From assembly GCF_047495875.1 (NCBI RefSeq), contig NC_092497.1, forward strand, positions 74,013,463 through 74,077,462: a stretch of 64,000 bases of DNA. Reading direction: 5' to 3'. Every line of letters begins with the position of its first letter. Position 1 is the first letter of the stretch. The stretch comes from Pithys albifrons albifrons. Taxonomy: Eukaryota; Chordata; Aves; Passeriformes; Thamnophilidae. This document shows positions 11,365 to 20,235 of the stretch, piece by piece. The translations under genes and the position numbers were made by a program. A model generated the notes under the pieces. The model saw only the letters and a program-made list of their open reading frames with translations, was not told the origin of the DNA and ran no database searches.

Positions 11365-13424
11365 TCTTCCCAGAGAACAGGATCAGAACCTCAATATATG
11401 CTTAGATATTTTTATCTGGTTAGATGGGAAGATACAACTTTTATGCTAAAGTATTGACAACAAGTTGATTCTATTAACATAGTTATGCCCCCAGCATTTT
11501 TAATGTAAGGAATCACATGACGTAAAAAAATCACATTCAGGGTTTTTTAAATTATTATTATTATTAATCTGTTTGACTAAAATTAGCCACTAGATTATTT
11601 TCCTGCAGTAAATATCTACAGTCTCTGCTCCTGTTGAGAGAATGTGACCAAATCTTTTCTTTAACATCAACTGTCAAATACAAGAAAATTCTTTTAACTA
11701 AATATTGGTAATTTTTTTTTATATTAGATATAATGAAGCATATTAATAACGATGTTACAAACAAATATATTCAATATTTTCTCAACCAACATATTTCATC
11801 TGATCATCTTTGATGGTAAATTATGAAGGTTCTCTTCACTATAACTTTTGTGTAGTTTTTGAGTTTGAAGTAAATGAAGTACAGAAGAAACTGGAGCATG
11901 ATAAGGGAATATTACTCATGATAAGGGAAAATTACTAGTTCCATCTGCTTTTCCAGACTCATTTGAAGTCTCTCAGAATATCAAAAAGTACTGAAGATGT
12001 CCTGTTGCTTTTTTATCTCTTGAGGTACATTTGGCTTTTGGGATGCACTTAATGTAATGCATTTTGTTAGATATAAGTCCACTGAAGGCACCAAACCTGT
12101 AAATCAAGCCCAGAGTTTTGAAATAAAGCATGAAATTCGGCACCACACATAGTTTTTTACCTTTGATTTACCTTGTCACTTTTAACCTAGGGCTAAATTC
12201 CTTTGGTCAAACTACTTACAGGAATTTTACTTACCCTTTGGATTTACCCAAGCCAACTGAAAGCAAATTATTCTTCATTTGTTACTTTAAACCTAAAAAA
12301 TTATATTTCTCAATAATTTCTAATGAATACATGTACATGTTACAATACTGAATAGAGAATATGAAAACCAGAGATGTATGTGGGGAAGTGCCTCTGGGCT
12401 TAGATGTATTCTACCAACTGAATTGCCCAGAAAGAATCAGCTCACGCTGTTTGCTGCCTCATTCTCCTGCCAGAAATTTTGTTTCCTCTTCTAATTCCTA
12501 TACAGTACAACAGTATTTATAATCCCTGGAAATGGCCATATATATAACATCAATTACCACACTCTTCTGTTTTGGTCTTTTGGTTTGGTTTGGTTTGGTT
12601 GGGTTGGGTTTTTTTTCTAATGGTGAAAGCAAAATAATTAAGTTTAGTGAAGGCAGATACTAGTTATCGTTACCTAACCCAGGACCAAAATACAGATTTT
12701 TCCATCCTCAGAATTCTCCATAATCCCCAAGCAGCCAAAAAATACAAGTCAGAAAGTAGACAGATTATGTTTGTGTTTTTAATGTTAAAATAAACCACTT
12801 TTCCCTGGCCATAACCACCCAATAAGAACTGGATTACAAAAACAAAATACTGAAATCTTAATTTTTAAGTTAGAAGTATCCCTCAATAAACCACATGACA
12901 GCTATGCATGAACCTTGCTCTATCACACTAAAATCAAACTGCATTTAAAAACTTGATTCCTTTGACTGACCAGCCACCTAAATGTAAACAATTAGTGTGC
13001 AGGAAGGATGTTATGAAGTATTACACCTGCATTCTCTGGTACCAGGAGGTAGCCAGAATCAGAATATAGGGCTATGACATGACAGCTGTCAAGCCAATAA
13101 TTATGTTTTGGATGCTCCTGCTTGGCTAAATAATTCTACTTGACATTCTCCTAGTTTAAAGAAAACCAAGGGGTTTACCAAGACTAGAGGAGGGGACTCC
13201 TCCTCAATGGCCACTTCACCCTTTATTAATTTTTTTTTAAATTTAGTTAAAAATGTATATAAGAAGGATTATTGTTCTTAACTACTGTATATATAGATAG
13301 ATATAGGTACAACTATGAAGAGACCAGAGCAAGCTACTCTCCAGCACAAAAAACCAACCAACCCTCAAGAAAAACCTGTAATTTCCTCCCTGTGCAATTA
13401 TATTTGCAAACAGCAGGTGGCAGT
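11365..13424. other. Unrecognised intergenic sequence
   Basis: No gene or transposon recognised. A (TTTGG)n-type short tandem tract lies at about 12571-12618, and an ATT repeat at about 11553-11567. Confidence 0.5.
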
Positions 13425-13470
13425 GACGCACCAGCTTCCTGATCATTTTATGGATGGGAATCACAGCATC

Positions 13471-13983
13471 TCAGTTTGTACGATACTGTCGCCTATGTAC
13501 AGTTGCAGTGGCCATCGGTACTCCTTGATCTTTGACTCGGAGTAATCCCACAGCAGAAGGGTCTTCTGAGAGACCAGGGAGAGTAGACAACTGTTTGGAC
13601 TCTCCTTCAATCGCTGCGGCTACACTAAAAGCCCACTGGTACCCCTTCGGGTCCTTGAAGTGTCCTCTTTTTAAATAGTCCATACCAAGGATGCTAGGGG
13701 CTTCTGGGCCTGTCACAATGGAATGCTTTTCCCATTGGTCTCCTGTTAAGCTCATGTCAGCCTCTACCACCGAGAGGTCCTGAGACCCTCTGGTAACTCC
13801 AGAAATAGACACAGTCTCTGTACTCTCATGTTCTGATGGCATTCATGTACATTGGGCACCAGTATCTACCAAAGCTCGGTATTTCTGAGGATCCGATGTG
13901 CCAGGCCATCGAACCCACACAGCCCAGTAAACCCGATTATCATCCTCGTCCCTCTCCTCCTCCTGGCAGGAGGCAGGGCCCCT
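13471..13983 (-). pseudogene. Retroviral aspartic protease (broken)
   Basis: Encodes the retropepsin that cleaves retroviral polyproteins. The catalytic triad D-T-G is at 13866-13858 in the context ALVDTGAQCT. Five codons later an in-frame TGA (13845-13843) interrupts the domain, after which the frame reopens to 13471. The second conserved block is present as ILGMDYLKRGHFKDPKG, where LG(M/I)D is the flap-to-helix signature of bird ERV proteases. Upstream the frame is continuous with the SR-rich segment apart from one TAG at 13986-13984, so protease was probably made as a gag extension. Downstream homology ends a few residues into pol. The nonsense codon makes this copy inactive. Confidence 0.8.
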
Positions 13984-13986
13984 CTA
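13959..13986 (-). promoter_or_regulatory. Candidate gag-pro UAG readthrough signal
   Basis: On the minus strand the SR-rich frame ends in CAA TAG (TAG at 13986-13984) and the protease frame continues in the same frame immediately after. Ten bases downstream is a perfect 6-bp stem CCTCCT-GCC-AGGAGG (13973-13959). Gammaretroviruses express pro-pol by suppressing an in-frame UAG helped by a nearby downstream pseudoknot; the arrangement here is similar. A simple nonsense mutation in an originally fused frame is the alternative. Confidence 0.4.
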
Positions 13987-14604
13987 TTGTTGTTCCTGCT
14001 CGGAGCACTCTCCATCTGACTTGTGCAATGCTCTGTCAGAGGCTCCTTCATCGGCATGGGGGGAGTTGCTTCTTTTGTGTCCCAGAGATCGATGTTTCTT
14101 TCCCGGGGTCTTTGCTTCAACTATGTGGACAGCTTTCTTGCCAGCTAATTTCCGTTTTAATTCTTGGAGTCGGGCTTTAAGTTTGGAGGTCCGTTCACTG
14201 TGCCATTTTTTCATGTTTTCCCCTAGTTCGTGCAGAACGGTCCATGAGACACTACGCTCACTCTGTGTCTTACTCCTGGGGCTTCTAGTTTTCCCTCGTG
14301 CTTCATGAGATGACCGAGAATGGGAATGGGAACGAGAATGGGAACTGGAATGAGAATAAGAACAAGACCTTCCTTTGCGACCTCTAGAACGTCTGCGTCT
14401 AGGTTCTTCTTCATACACAGAGCATCTAGTATTCCTCTGGTGGCTTCTAGTTTTCCCTCGTGCTGCATGAGGTGACCGAGAACAGGAACGGGACCGAGAA
14501 CGGTAATGGGACCAAGAACGGGAACAGGAACTTGAACGAGAATGAGAACGAGACCTTTCTTTGCGACCTCTAGAACCTTTGCCTATAGGTTCTTCTTCAT
14601 ACAC
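13984..14604 (-). pseudogene. SR-rich (nucleocapsid-position) Gag segment
   Basis: An open frame of about 206 codons lying directly upstream of protease. Its N-terminal half is made of Arg-Ser and His-Ser dipeptides (for example HSRSSSCSRSWSHYRSRSRS) arranged in two copies of a ~62-residue unit (186-bp period; each starts near a VYEEEP or MYEEEP-like stretch and ends near ARGKTRS). The C-terminal half is a basic, helix-prone region (ENMKKWHSERTSKLKARLQE) and a Ser/Glu-rich end. No CCHC zinc knuckle is present, although this is where retroviral nucleocapsid normally sits. Arg-Ser repeats could bind RNA in its place; this is inference. The first codon of the open frame is GTG, so it is a continuation of gag after a frameshift, not a separate gene. 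Confidence 0.6.
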
Positions 14605-14690
14605 AGAGTGTCTAGCATTCCTTGCCCCACGGTAGAGGGAAAAATGCCGGAATTAGAGGGGACCCTCATGGTTTCCGATATTCTCCGTAT

Positions 14691-15548
14691 CTAGTGACAC
14701 ATTCTGTCAACGTGTATCTCATTCTTGTCCATACTTAGAGGGTATGCAGATATCAGACATGGCATATAAGACTTAGGGGCCCCATCCATCACCTTATCCC
14801 ACATCGGCTGGGTGCATGGCATCTTCTCTGGGACCAAGATGTCATAGTGATTTGGATCGGCAATGATAATCTTCCGGTTCGTAACTTCAGTTTGAGTTCC
14901 CACAGAGCGAATAGGAACTGTATCCACATCGGCTTGAGTATGAGCTTCGACTGTGGTCTTGGTGGGCTTAGTAGACATGGCAACTTCCAGATCTTCAGCT
15001 CGCGTTTGAGTTTCTACAGAGCAAATGGGAGCTGTTTTAGTGTCGGCCTGCGTCTGCACTTCAACTGTGGTCTTAGCAGGCTTAATATTGACGGCAACCT
15101 CCAGATCTACGGCTTGAGTCTGAATCTCTACAGAGCAACTGGAAGCTGTATTAGCTTCAGCTTGCGTCTGGGTTTCAGCCATGGTTGTAGCGGGGACAGC
15201 AGAAATAGCCTTGTCCAGATTTGCAGCCTGAGTTTGGGTTTCTGTTGAGCAAAGAGAGACTGTATTAGCTTCAGCCTGCATCTGAGTTTCAGCCATGGTT
15301 GTAGCAGGGACAGCAGAAATAGCCTTGTCCAGATTTGCAGCCTGAGTTTGGGTTTCTACTGAGCAAACAGAGGCTTTATTAGCTTCAGCAACTTGAGTTT
15401 GGGTTTCTACAGAGCAGACGGAGGCTGTATTAGTTTCAGCTGCTTGAATTTGGGTCTCTACAGAAACAGCATTGACCTCATGCTGTGTTTGGACTCTGCT
15501 TTCGGTAGTCTGAACGGGGACTACAGGGGTCTGACAGCATATTTCCAT
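14691..15548 (-). pseudogene. Gag segment with TQT-motif ladder
   Basis: A 285-codon open frame from an ATG at 15548-15546. Residues 13-219 hold a ladder of xQT/TQx motifs: Q at 13, 20, 33, 50, 67, 89, 105, 127, 143, 165, 181 and 219, with one decayed site near 203. From residue 67 the spacing alternates 22 and 16 residues, i.e. a 38-residue (114-bp) higher-order repeat visible in the DNA. Typical context is SVETQTQA. Similar TQT-anchored motifs in tandem bind the dynein light chain LC8; that role here is inference. After the ladder a non-repetitive C-terminus (about 60 residues) ends in TAG. The segment is probably the continuation, after an indel near 15548, of the gag N-terminus at 15857-15478. 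Confidence 0.65.
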
Positions 15549-15857
15549 TTTCTATCCTGTCCTCAAGCCATTGACAGTAGTCCATGGCAAAGCAATAACC
15601 ACTAGCCAGGCCCCAACACAAAGCAGAGACTCGCGTATACGGGTCCTTGTAGGAAAAACACTCTTCTGATAAACAGCGGGCCACCTCAACAGAGTCACAC
15701 ACTTGTTCTGACGTGAACTTCCAATAAATGGGGAGTGAGATATGCCCTAGCACTTTACCGAGATCCGACCAAGCCCCATCCCACCCCAGGACTGGCCTGT
15801 CTGAAGCCCCTTCCAAAGTTCCAGAGAGTCTCCCAGAGGCATAGCCTTTCTTAGGTC
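15478..15857 (-). pseudogene. Gag N-terminal (matrix-position) segment
   Basis: An open frame running from a splice-acceptor-like site through about 125 codons. It contains a Cys-rich helical stretch (VARCLSEECFSYKDPYTR, then ASGYCFAMDYCQWLEDR) and then drifts out of frame near 15548, where the TQT-ladder frame takes over. It begins just downstream of TTGCTTCCCTTGTTTCAG (15874-15857), a good polypyrimidine-AG acceptor. No ATG in this frame was found close to the start; one in another frame occurs at about 15843. I assign it to gag by position (between leader and protease) only. Confidence 0.45.
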
Positions 15858-15879
15858 TGAAACAAGGGAAGCAACGAAG

Positions 15880-16263
15880 TTACACCATTCTTCCAATCTT
15901 ATACAACAGTTTCATCACCTTCATAAACACTAGTGCTGCCACAATACAATTTAGGTAATAACTGGGACCAATTGTAACAATAGGGATCTCTCTTAATAGT
16001 CCGTTAATGTCATATTTCAACAGGCCTTTAATGCCAAGATTCAGGAGGGCCTTACATGGATGACAATTATCAGGCAGACCTAGGTATGTCCCTAGGAGAC
16101 CTCTCAGAGTGGGAGTAAGCGTTACCACTATCAGTATGTAAAAAAATAGAAAAACACTTAACAGGAGGCCTTTCACTACAAGAGACTGCCAGGCCATGCC
16201 AGCATAGTTGGAGTGACCTCCTCTGGTACCTCTCAAGAATTTGCTAAAAAGGGTAAAAACCAT
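15880..16263 (-). CDS. Small two-pass membrane ORF in the retroviral leader
   Basis: A 127-codon uninterrupted ORF with a true ATG (16263-16261) and TAA stop, lying between the primer binding site and gag. It has two hydrophobic segments long enough to span a membrane: about residues 29-50 (VVKGLLLSVFLFFYILIVV) and about 100-117 (SYYLNCIVAALVFMKVMKLL), with a short basic N-terminus (FSKFLRGTRGG) and a middle region containing two cysteines (CHPCK). I do not recognise the protein. It could be an accessory gene, a signal/anchor extension of gag joined by splicing, or a chance ORF; its integrity while gag and protease are broken is notable. The strand and position say it belongs to the provirus. 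Confidence 0.45.
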   Translation of the reverse strand: MVFTLFSKFLRGTRGGHSNYAGMAWQSLVVKGLLLSVFLFFYILIVVTLTPTLRGLLGTYLGLPDNCHPCKALLNLGIKGLLKYDINGLLREIPIVTIGPSYYLNCIVAALVFMKVMKLLYKIGRMV

Positions 16264-16444
16264 TCTTTCTATTGTTTACCTTATGCCTGAGTCCTCTGTT
16301 CCCAAAGAAAAACCTTGTTTATATCAACAAGGTACTCTTGGCTGCCTTCCTGGTGATTGTTTTGAAAATACCACTTCAGTTGGCAGTTCTCCCGGACACT
16401 GTTCTCTAAATAGAGAACTATTTACAAAACAATCCAAGGTCTAG

Positions 16445-16460
16445 CTCGGTGGAACCTCCA
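16445..16460 (-). promoter_or_regulatory. Retroviral primer binding site, tRNA-Gln type
   Basis: On the minus strand TGGAGGTTCCACCGAG is complementary to the 3' end of vertebrate tRNA-Gln including its CCA (16 of 16, from memory of the tRNA sequence). It lies 4 bases after the ...GCGACA terminus of the LTR, where minus-strand DNA synthesis would be primed. This fixes the orientation of the provirus and the LTR boundary at 16465. Confidence 0.7.
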
Positions 16461-16464
16461 ATAA

Positions 16465-16920
16465 TGTCGCACCGTTTTGGTCTAGCTGTTGTCAATCCTG
16501 GACTGGCCCCCCTTCCCCCTCCCAGAACTTTCCCAGAAAAGGAAAGAAAAAAAAATTACTGGAAAGAAATGCACTCTAAAGAAACTGAACTGAATAAAAA
16601 GAATAAATTATATTTTCTAACATTTACAAACCACACTGTATACACAGTACATAGGACCCCACCCCCAGGGGAGAGGGGAAGGGAAAAAAAGGGATTGATT
16701 AGCCAGAAAATAGGGAAGACACCAACCCAACCGAAAGAAACCAAATGAATGAAAACAAACACAATTAAAAACCTCAAGGAAGGGGAACGAGAATGAAACA
16801 ATCTCACCCAGGGCAGGAGAACCACCAACAACTGGAGGGAGCAGGCTGCAAGCACCACCCACGACCTCCTCGGCCAAGAGAGAAGAGCCCAAAACCACTC
16901 CCCCCACTGCTACGTGGAAG
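16465..16920 (-). mobile_element. Partial 5' LTR of the 13.4-16.5 kb provirus
   Basis: Sequence on the 5' side of the primer site, read on minus, ending GGTGCGACA. It is pyrimidine-rich with G-rich runs, as in R-U5 regions. The expected opposite terminus (an inverted TGTCGC-type end) was not found before the RTE LINE begins near 17000, so the outer part of the LTR is lost or too diverged. The outer boundary given is only where the character of the sequence changes. The short open frames across it are not genes. Confidence 0.5.
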
Positions 16921-16999
16921 ACATGTGTGGAATACTTGTAACTTTCTTAGATACAATGGTTACTGAGGAAGCCATGAGTCAAACCATTACAGCACATTA

Positions 17000-17830
17000 C
17001 ACAACAACCGGTGAAAAATGAATTGGATGCAGCCCCTAATACGGGAGAGACACTTAACACCATACAGCAGGTGAAAACTGGCAAGACATCTGGGGTTGAT
17101 GGAATTCCACTCGAAATCTGAAAGTATGGAGCTCAAGCACTCCATGCCAAATTTCACATGCTTTTTGTGCGTTACTGGGAACAAGGCGAACTACCATCAG
17201 ATCTCTGTGACGCAGTCATCATCACCCTGTACAAGAAGAAAGGAGAAAAATCAGACTGCTCAAATTACCGAGGTATTACATTGCTCTCCATTGCTGGTAA
17301 AATCCTTGCAAGAATACTTCTGAACAGATTAGTACCCACTATTGCAGAAGAACTTCTACCTGAAAGCCAGTGTGGTTTCAGAGCCAATAGGAGCACCACA
17401 GACATGGTATTTTTTCTCAGACAACTGCAAGAGAAGTGTAGGGAACAGAAGAAAGGTCTCTATGTAACCTTCATTGGCCTCACGAAATCTTTTGACACTG
17501 TGAGCAGAAAAGGCCTGTGGCAGATCTTGGAACGTTTAGGATGTTCCCCCAAGTTCTTCAAAATGATCATCCTGCTACATGAGGATCACCGTGGACAATC
17601 CAGGCTCGAGGAAAAAAGACAATGCATAAAAAACTGTTCCTCACCAATATTGCCAAAGGAGATGTTCCGCTGTGCCTTTTGTGACGGCACCTGCCTAGCC
17701 CATATCTGCCTTTTTAGCCACCAGCACGCTTGCAGCAAGTGCAGCACGCTTGCAGTAGTGCCCTTCCCAAATCTTCATTCACAAAGCCTAGCCATGAATG
17801 AATGATGATGATGATGATGATGATGAGTAG
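17000..17830 (+). mobile_element. RTE-clade LINE, 5'-truncated and internally deleted
   Basis: Encodes part of an RTE/BovB-type reverse transcriptase: a finger segment (KTGKTSGVDGIPLEI), then SDCSNYRGITLLSIAGKI, SQCGFRANRSTTDMVF and LTKSFDTVSRKGLW. In motif A the catalytic aspartate position (17476-17478) is Gly (F-I-G instead of F-x-D). There is a TGA at about 17119 and the frame otherwise runs to 17805. After about 17600 the palm and thumb are missing and the sequence jumps to the C-terminal C-x2-C...H-x3-C zinc-finger-like stretch (CAFCDGTC...SHQHAC, about 17671-17736). The 3' end is a 37-bp tail shared with the 5S SINE plus a (GAT)n run. RTE LINEs are rare in birds; AviRTE is the bird element I recall, but the identity is unverified. 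Confidence 0.8.
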
Positions 17831-17837
17831 GCTGACC

Positions 17838-18482
17838 TACGAGAGATTGGCTCAGTGGAACAGGACCTGGGACTCTTTATGGATGACAAGTTGTCCATGA
17901 GTTGGCAGTGTGGCCTTGTGGCCAGGAGGGCCAGTGGTATCCTGGGGTGCATCAGGAAGAGTGTGGCCAAAGTGAGGTCACATCTAGAGTGCTGTGTCTG
18001 GTTCTGTGGTCATCAACACAAAAAGGCAAGGAGCTACTGGAGGTCATCCAGTAAAAGGTCACAAAGATGATCAGGGGTCTGGAGCATCTCTCTTATGAGA
18101 AAAGACTGCTGGAGGTAGGCTACTTTAGAGTGGAAAAGAGAAGTCTGAGAGGAAATCTCATTATTGCATGTAACTATCTCACAGGTGAGTGTCAAGAGAA
18201 TGGTGTCAGACTCTTGTCAGTGGAGCCCAAGGATCAATGGCCATAAACGAAAACACATGAAGTTCCACCTCAACATGAGGAAGAACCTCTTTACATTGAG
18301 AGTGAGAGAGCACTGGAACAGGCTGTCCAGGGAGTTTGTGGAGTCTCCCTTTCTGACAGTCCAAACCCATCTGGATGTGTTCTTGTGTAACCTGTTCTAG
18401 GTGACCCTGCCTTGGCAGGAAGGTTGGACTAAATGACCTCCAGAGGTTTTTTCCAACCCTAACAATTCTGTGATTCTGTAAT
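17838..18482 (+). mobile_element. CR1 LINE 3' fragment
   Basis: Decayed C-terminal ORF2 (a LGLFMDDKLSMSWQC-like stretch near 17870) and a complete 3' end: AAATGACCTCCAGAGG...TCCAACCCTAACAATTCTGTGATTCTGT. The terminal octamers are present. 5'-truncated, starting directly after the RTE trinucleotide tail. Confidence 0.85.
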
Positions 18483-19939
18483 TCCTCCTGCTTCTTATTG
18501 TTCAGGCAACAGATACTTCATCATAAAATACCAGAGATTTTCAGACATAAGCAAGTTCACTGAGCCTCTCTACTGATCTCAAAGAATTCATGGTATTATT
18601 TCCATTATGAAAAATTGCAGTTTTCTTTAGAAGCACTAATAAATGTTTTTTGTAAAAGTATTAGTTCTATTTTAGAAAAGTAAAAGCTTTATTTCAGTCT
18701 CTTATTTCGACAATTACCCTTCTGCAAGAAGAAATGGCTAAATATCATCTTTAGACTTTGTTATGTCTGTTCAGAAGCCCAGCATGTAATTAGCTTCTGA
18801 TTTATCAAGGAGTCAAACAAGTATGTAGGATAAGATCAAGGGCACCCAAGGGAACTACCTGTAAGTTATAGACTTGCATGTTCAGAAGCCTTGCTGAAGC
18901 CTTGTTTTATATATTATTGAAAATACCTGAAGATATGAAATAGTTTTTGTGGATGTAAGACAGTCATGGCATCAAAATTTATAAGTCAGTAAAAATTAAA
19001 ATGGAAGAGAAAAGGATGTTTAAATACACACATTCAATGATAAATCAGAAATCTTTCACTAAACTTTTTTTCTCTGACTTAATTAGAATGAGAATGCCAC
19101 TAAGACAAATAAATATATCTACTGAGATAAGGAAAAAAATATAAAACTGCATAAAACTGAAAAATCTTGTGAAGTGCTTTGAATCCTTTCAAAATTCCTG
19201 AAAAAACTACTACTGTGTTAACAGTGAAATAGTTCATACTTCTGGTAATTGTAGACTTTTTTAGTACATGGAAATATTTGATAGGCTTCCCTTGCACTTT
19301 TTTTTTTTAAACTGCATTTGTAGCAACTCCCTATAGGATGACTTAAGGCCACAATTATTCTCTAAATATTTGAGTATACTCTTATTGAAGTCACTGTAGC
19401 TATTTCTGTACACACAAGAAGTGAACCACATCCTTGGATTAAGGTGAAAGTCTTCAATATATTTATTGCAGAATTCCAAACGTTTAGCTGTAGATAGTTG
19501 AAATCATGAAAAAACACATAGATAATAGTAAAACTCAAAAAGTAGGGACGTTTCTTGGGACATACTGTATGGTATGGGGTTTTTTATTACTTTGTACTTT
19601 TGTTCACTATTTTATAATGGTCCTTAAAGTTTATCTTCAGAAGGGCTATTAAAGAATTTTGGCAGAAATTCCTTAGCTGGTTTCCTAAAATAACTGAAGG
19701 TCCAGCAGTGACGTAAATAAACCTCAAATTGAATACAGGGCTTTGGCTATCCCTTTTTACCAGCTGTAAAAATAAATCAATTTAATGTTGTGGATCACTC
19801 TAATGCGTTCCTCCTTATAATGCTGCTCATTGGAAGGGCTGTTTTTCTACTGTTGGACTTTTATTTGCAATACTAGTCAGCTGTTCTGCAAACCTAGATG
19901 TTTGAACAGAAAAAATAAATAGATGACTTAACTGAGATT
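18483..19939. other. Unrecognised intergenic sequence
   Basis: AT-rich, no gene or repeat family recognised. Confidence 0.5.
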
Positions 19940-20235
19940 AATCACAGAAAAACAGAATATGCTCAATTGGAAGGGACTCACAAGGAGCATCAAGTCCAAC
20001 CTTTAGCCCTGGACTGGACTATCTCCAAGAGTCACACCATATGCCTGAGGACATTGTCCAGGTAGTTCTTGGGCTCCTTAAGGATTGGTACTGTAACCAC
20101 TTCCCTGGGGAGCCTGTTCCAATGCCCAACCACCCTCTGGGTGAAGAGCCTTTTTTCTAATATCCATCCTAAACCTCCACTGATATAACTTTAGGCCATT
20201 TGTTCAGGTTCTGTCACTGGCCAAAGTTTACAAAG
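19940..20235 (-). mobile_element. CR1 LINE 3'-end fragment
   Basis: Short minus-strand CR1 3' terminus: an AATCACAGAAA... end, GGAAGGGACTCACAAGGAGC, CAAGTCCAACCTTTAGCCC, then CCTGGGGAGCCTGTTCCAATGCCC and a TTCTAATATCCATCCTAAACC block, all in CR1 order. Diverged. Confidence 0.8.

Larger units (their letters stand above)
13425..16464 (-). mobile_element. Degraded endogenous retrovirus, 5' half (leader, gag, protease)
   Basis: Read on the minus strand, a partial 5' LTR (16920-16465) is followed by a tRNA-Gln-type primer binding site, a leader, a small membrane ORF, gag-like ORFs, an in-frame UAG, and an aspartic protease. Homology to pol ends shortly after the protease (near 13425, just past a short PIHKMIR stretch), so RT, integrase, env and the 3' LTR are missing. 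The gag frames are broken by at least two frameshifts, and no capsid major homology region was found between the TQT-ladder segment and the SR-rich segment, so an internal deletion near 14690 is possible. The element resembles ERVs widespread in bird genomes by its protease, but I cannot assign a named family. Confidence 0.8.

Noticed and set aside
16449..16907. Overlapping open frames of about 100 codons on both strands
   Set aside because: They lie in the retroviral LTR and lack any recognisable domain; pyrimidine-rich composition makes hydrophobic chance frames.
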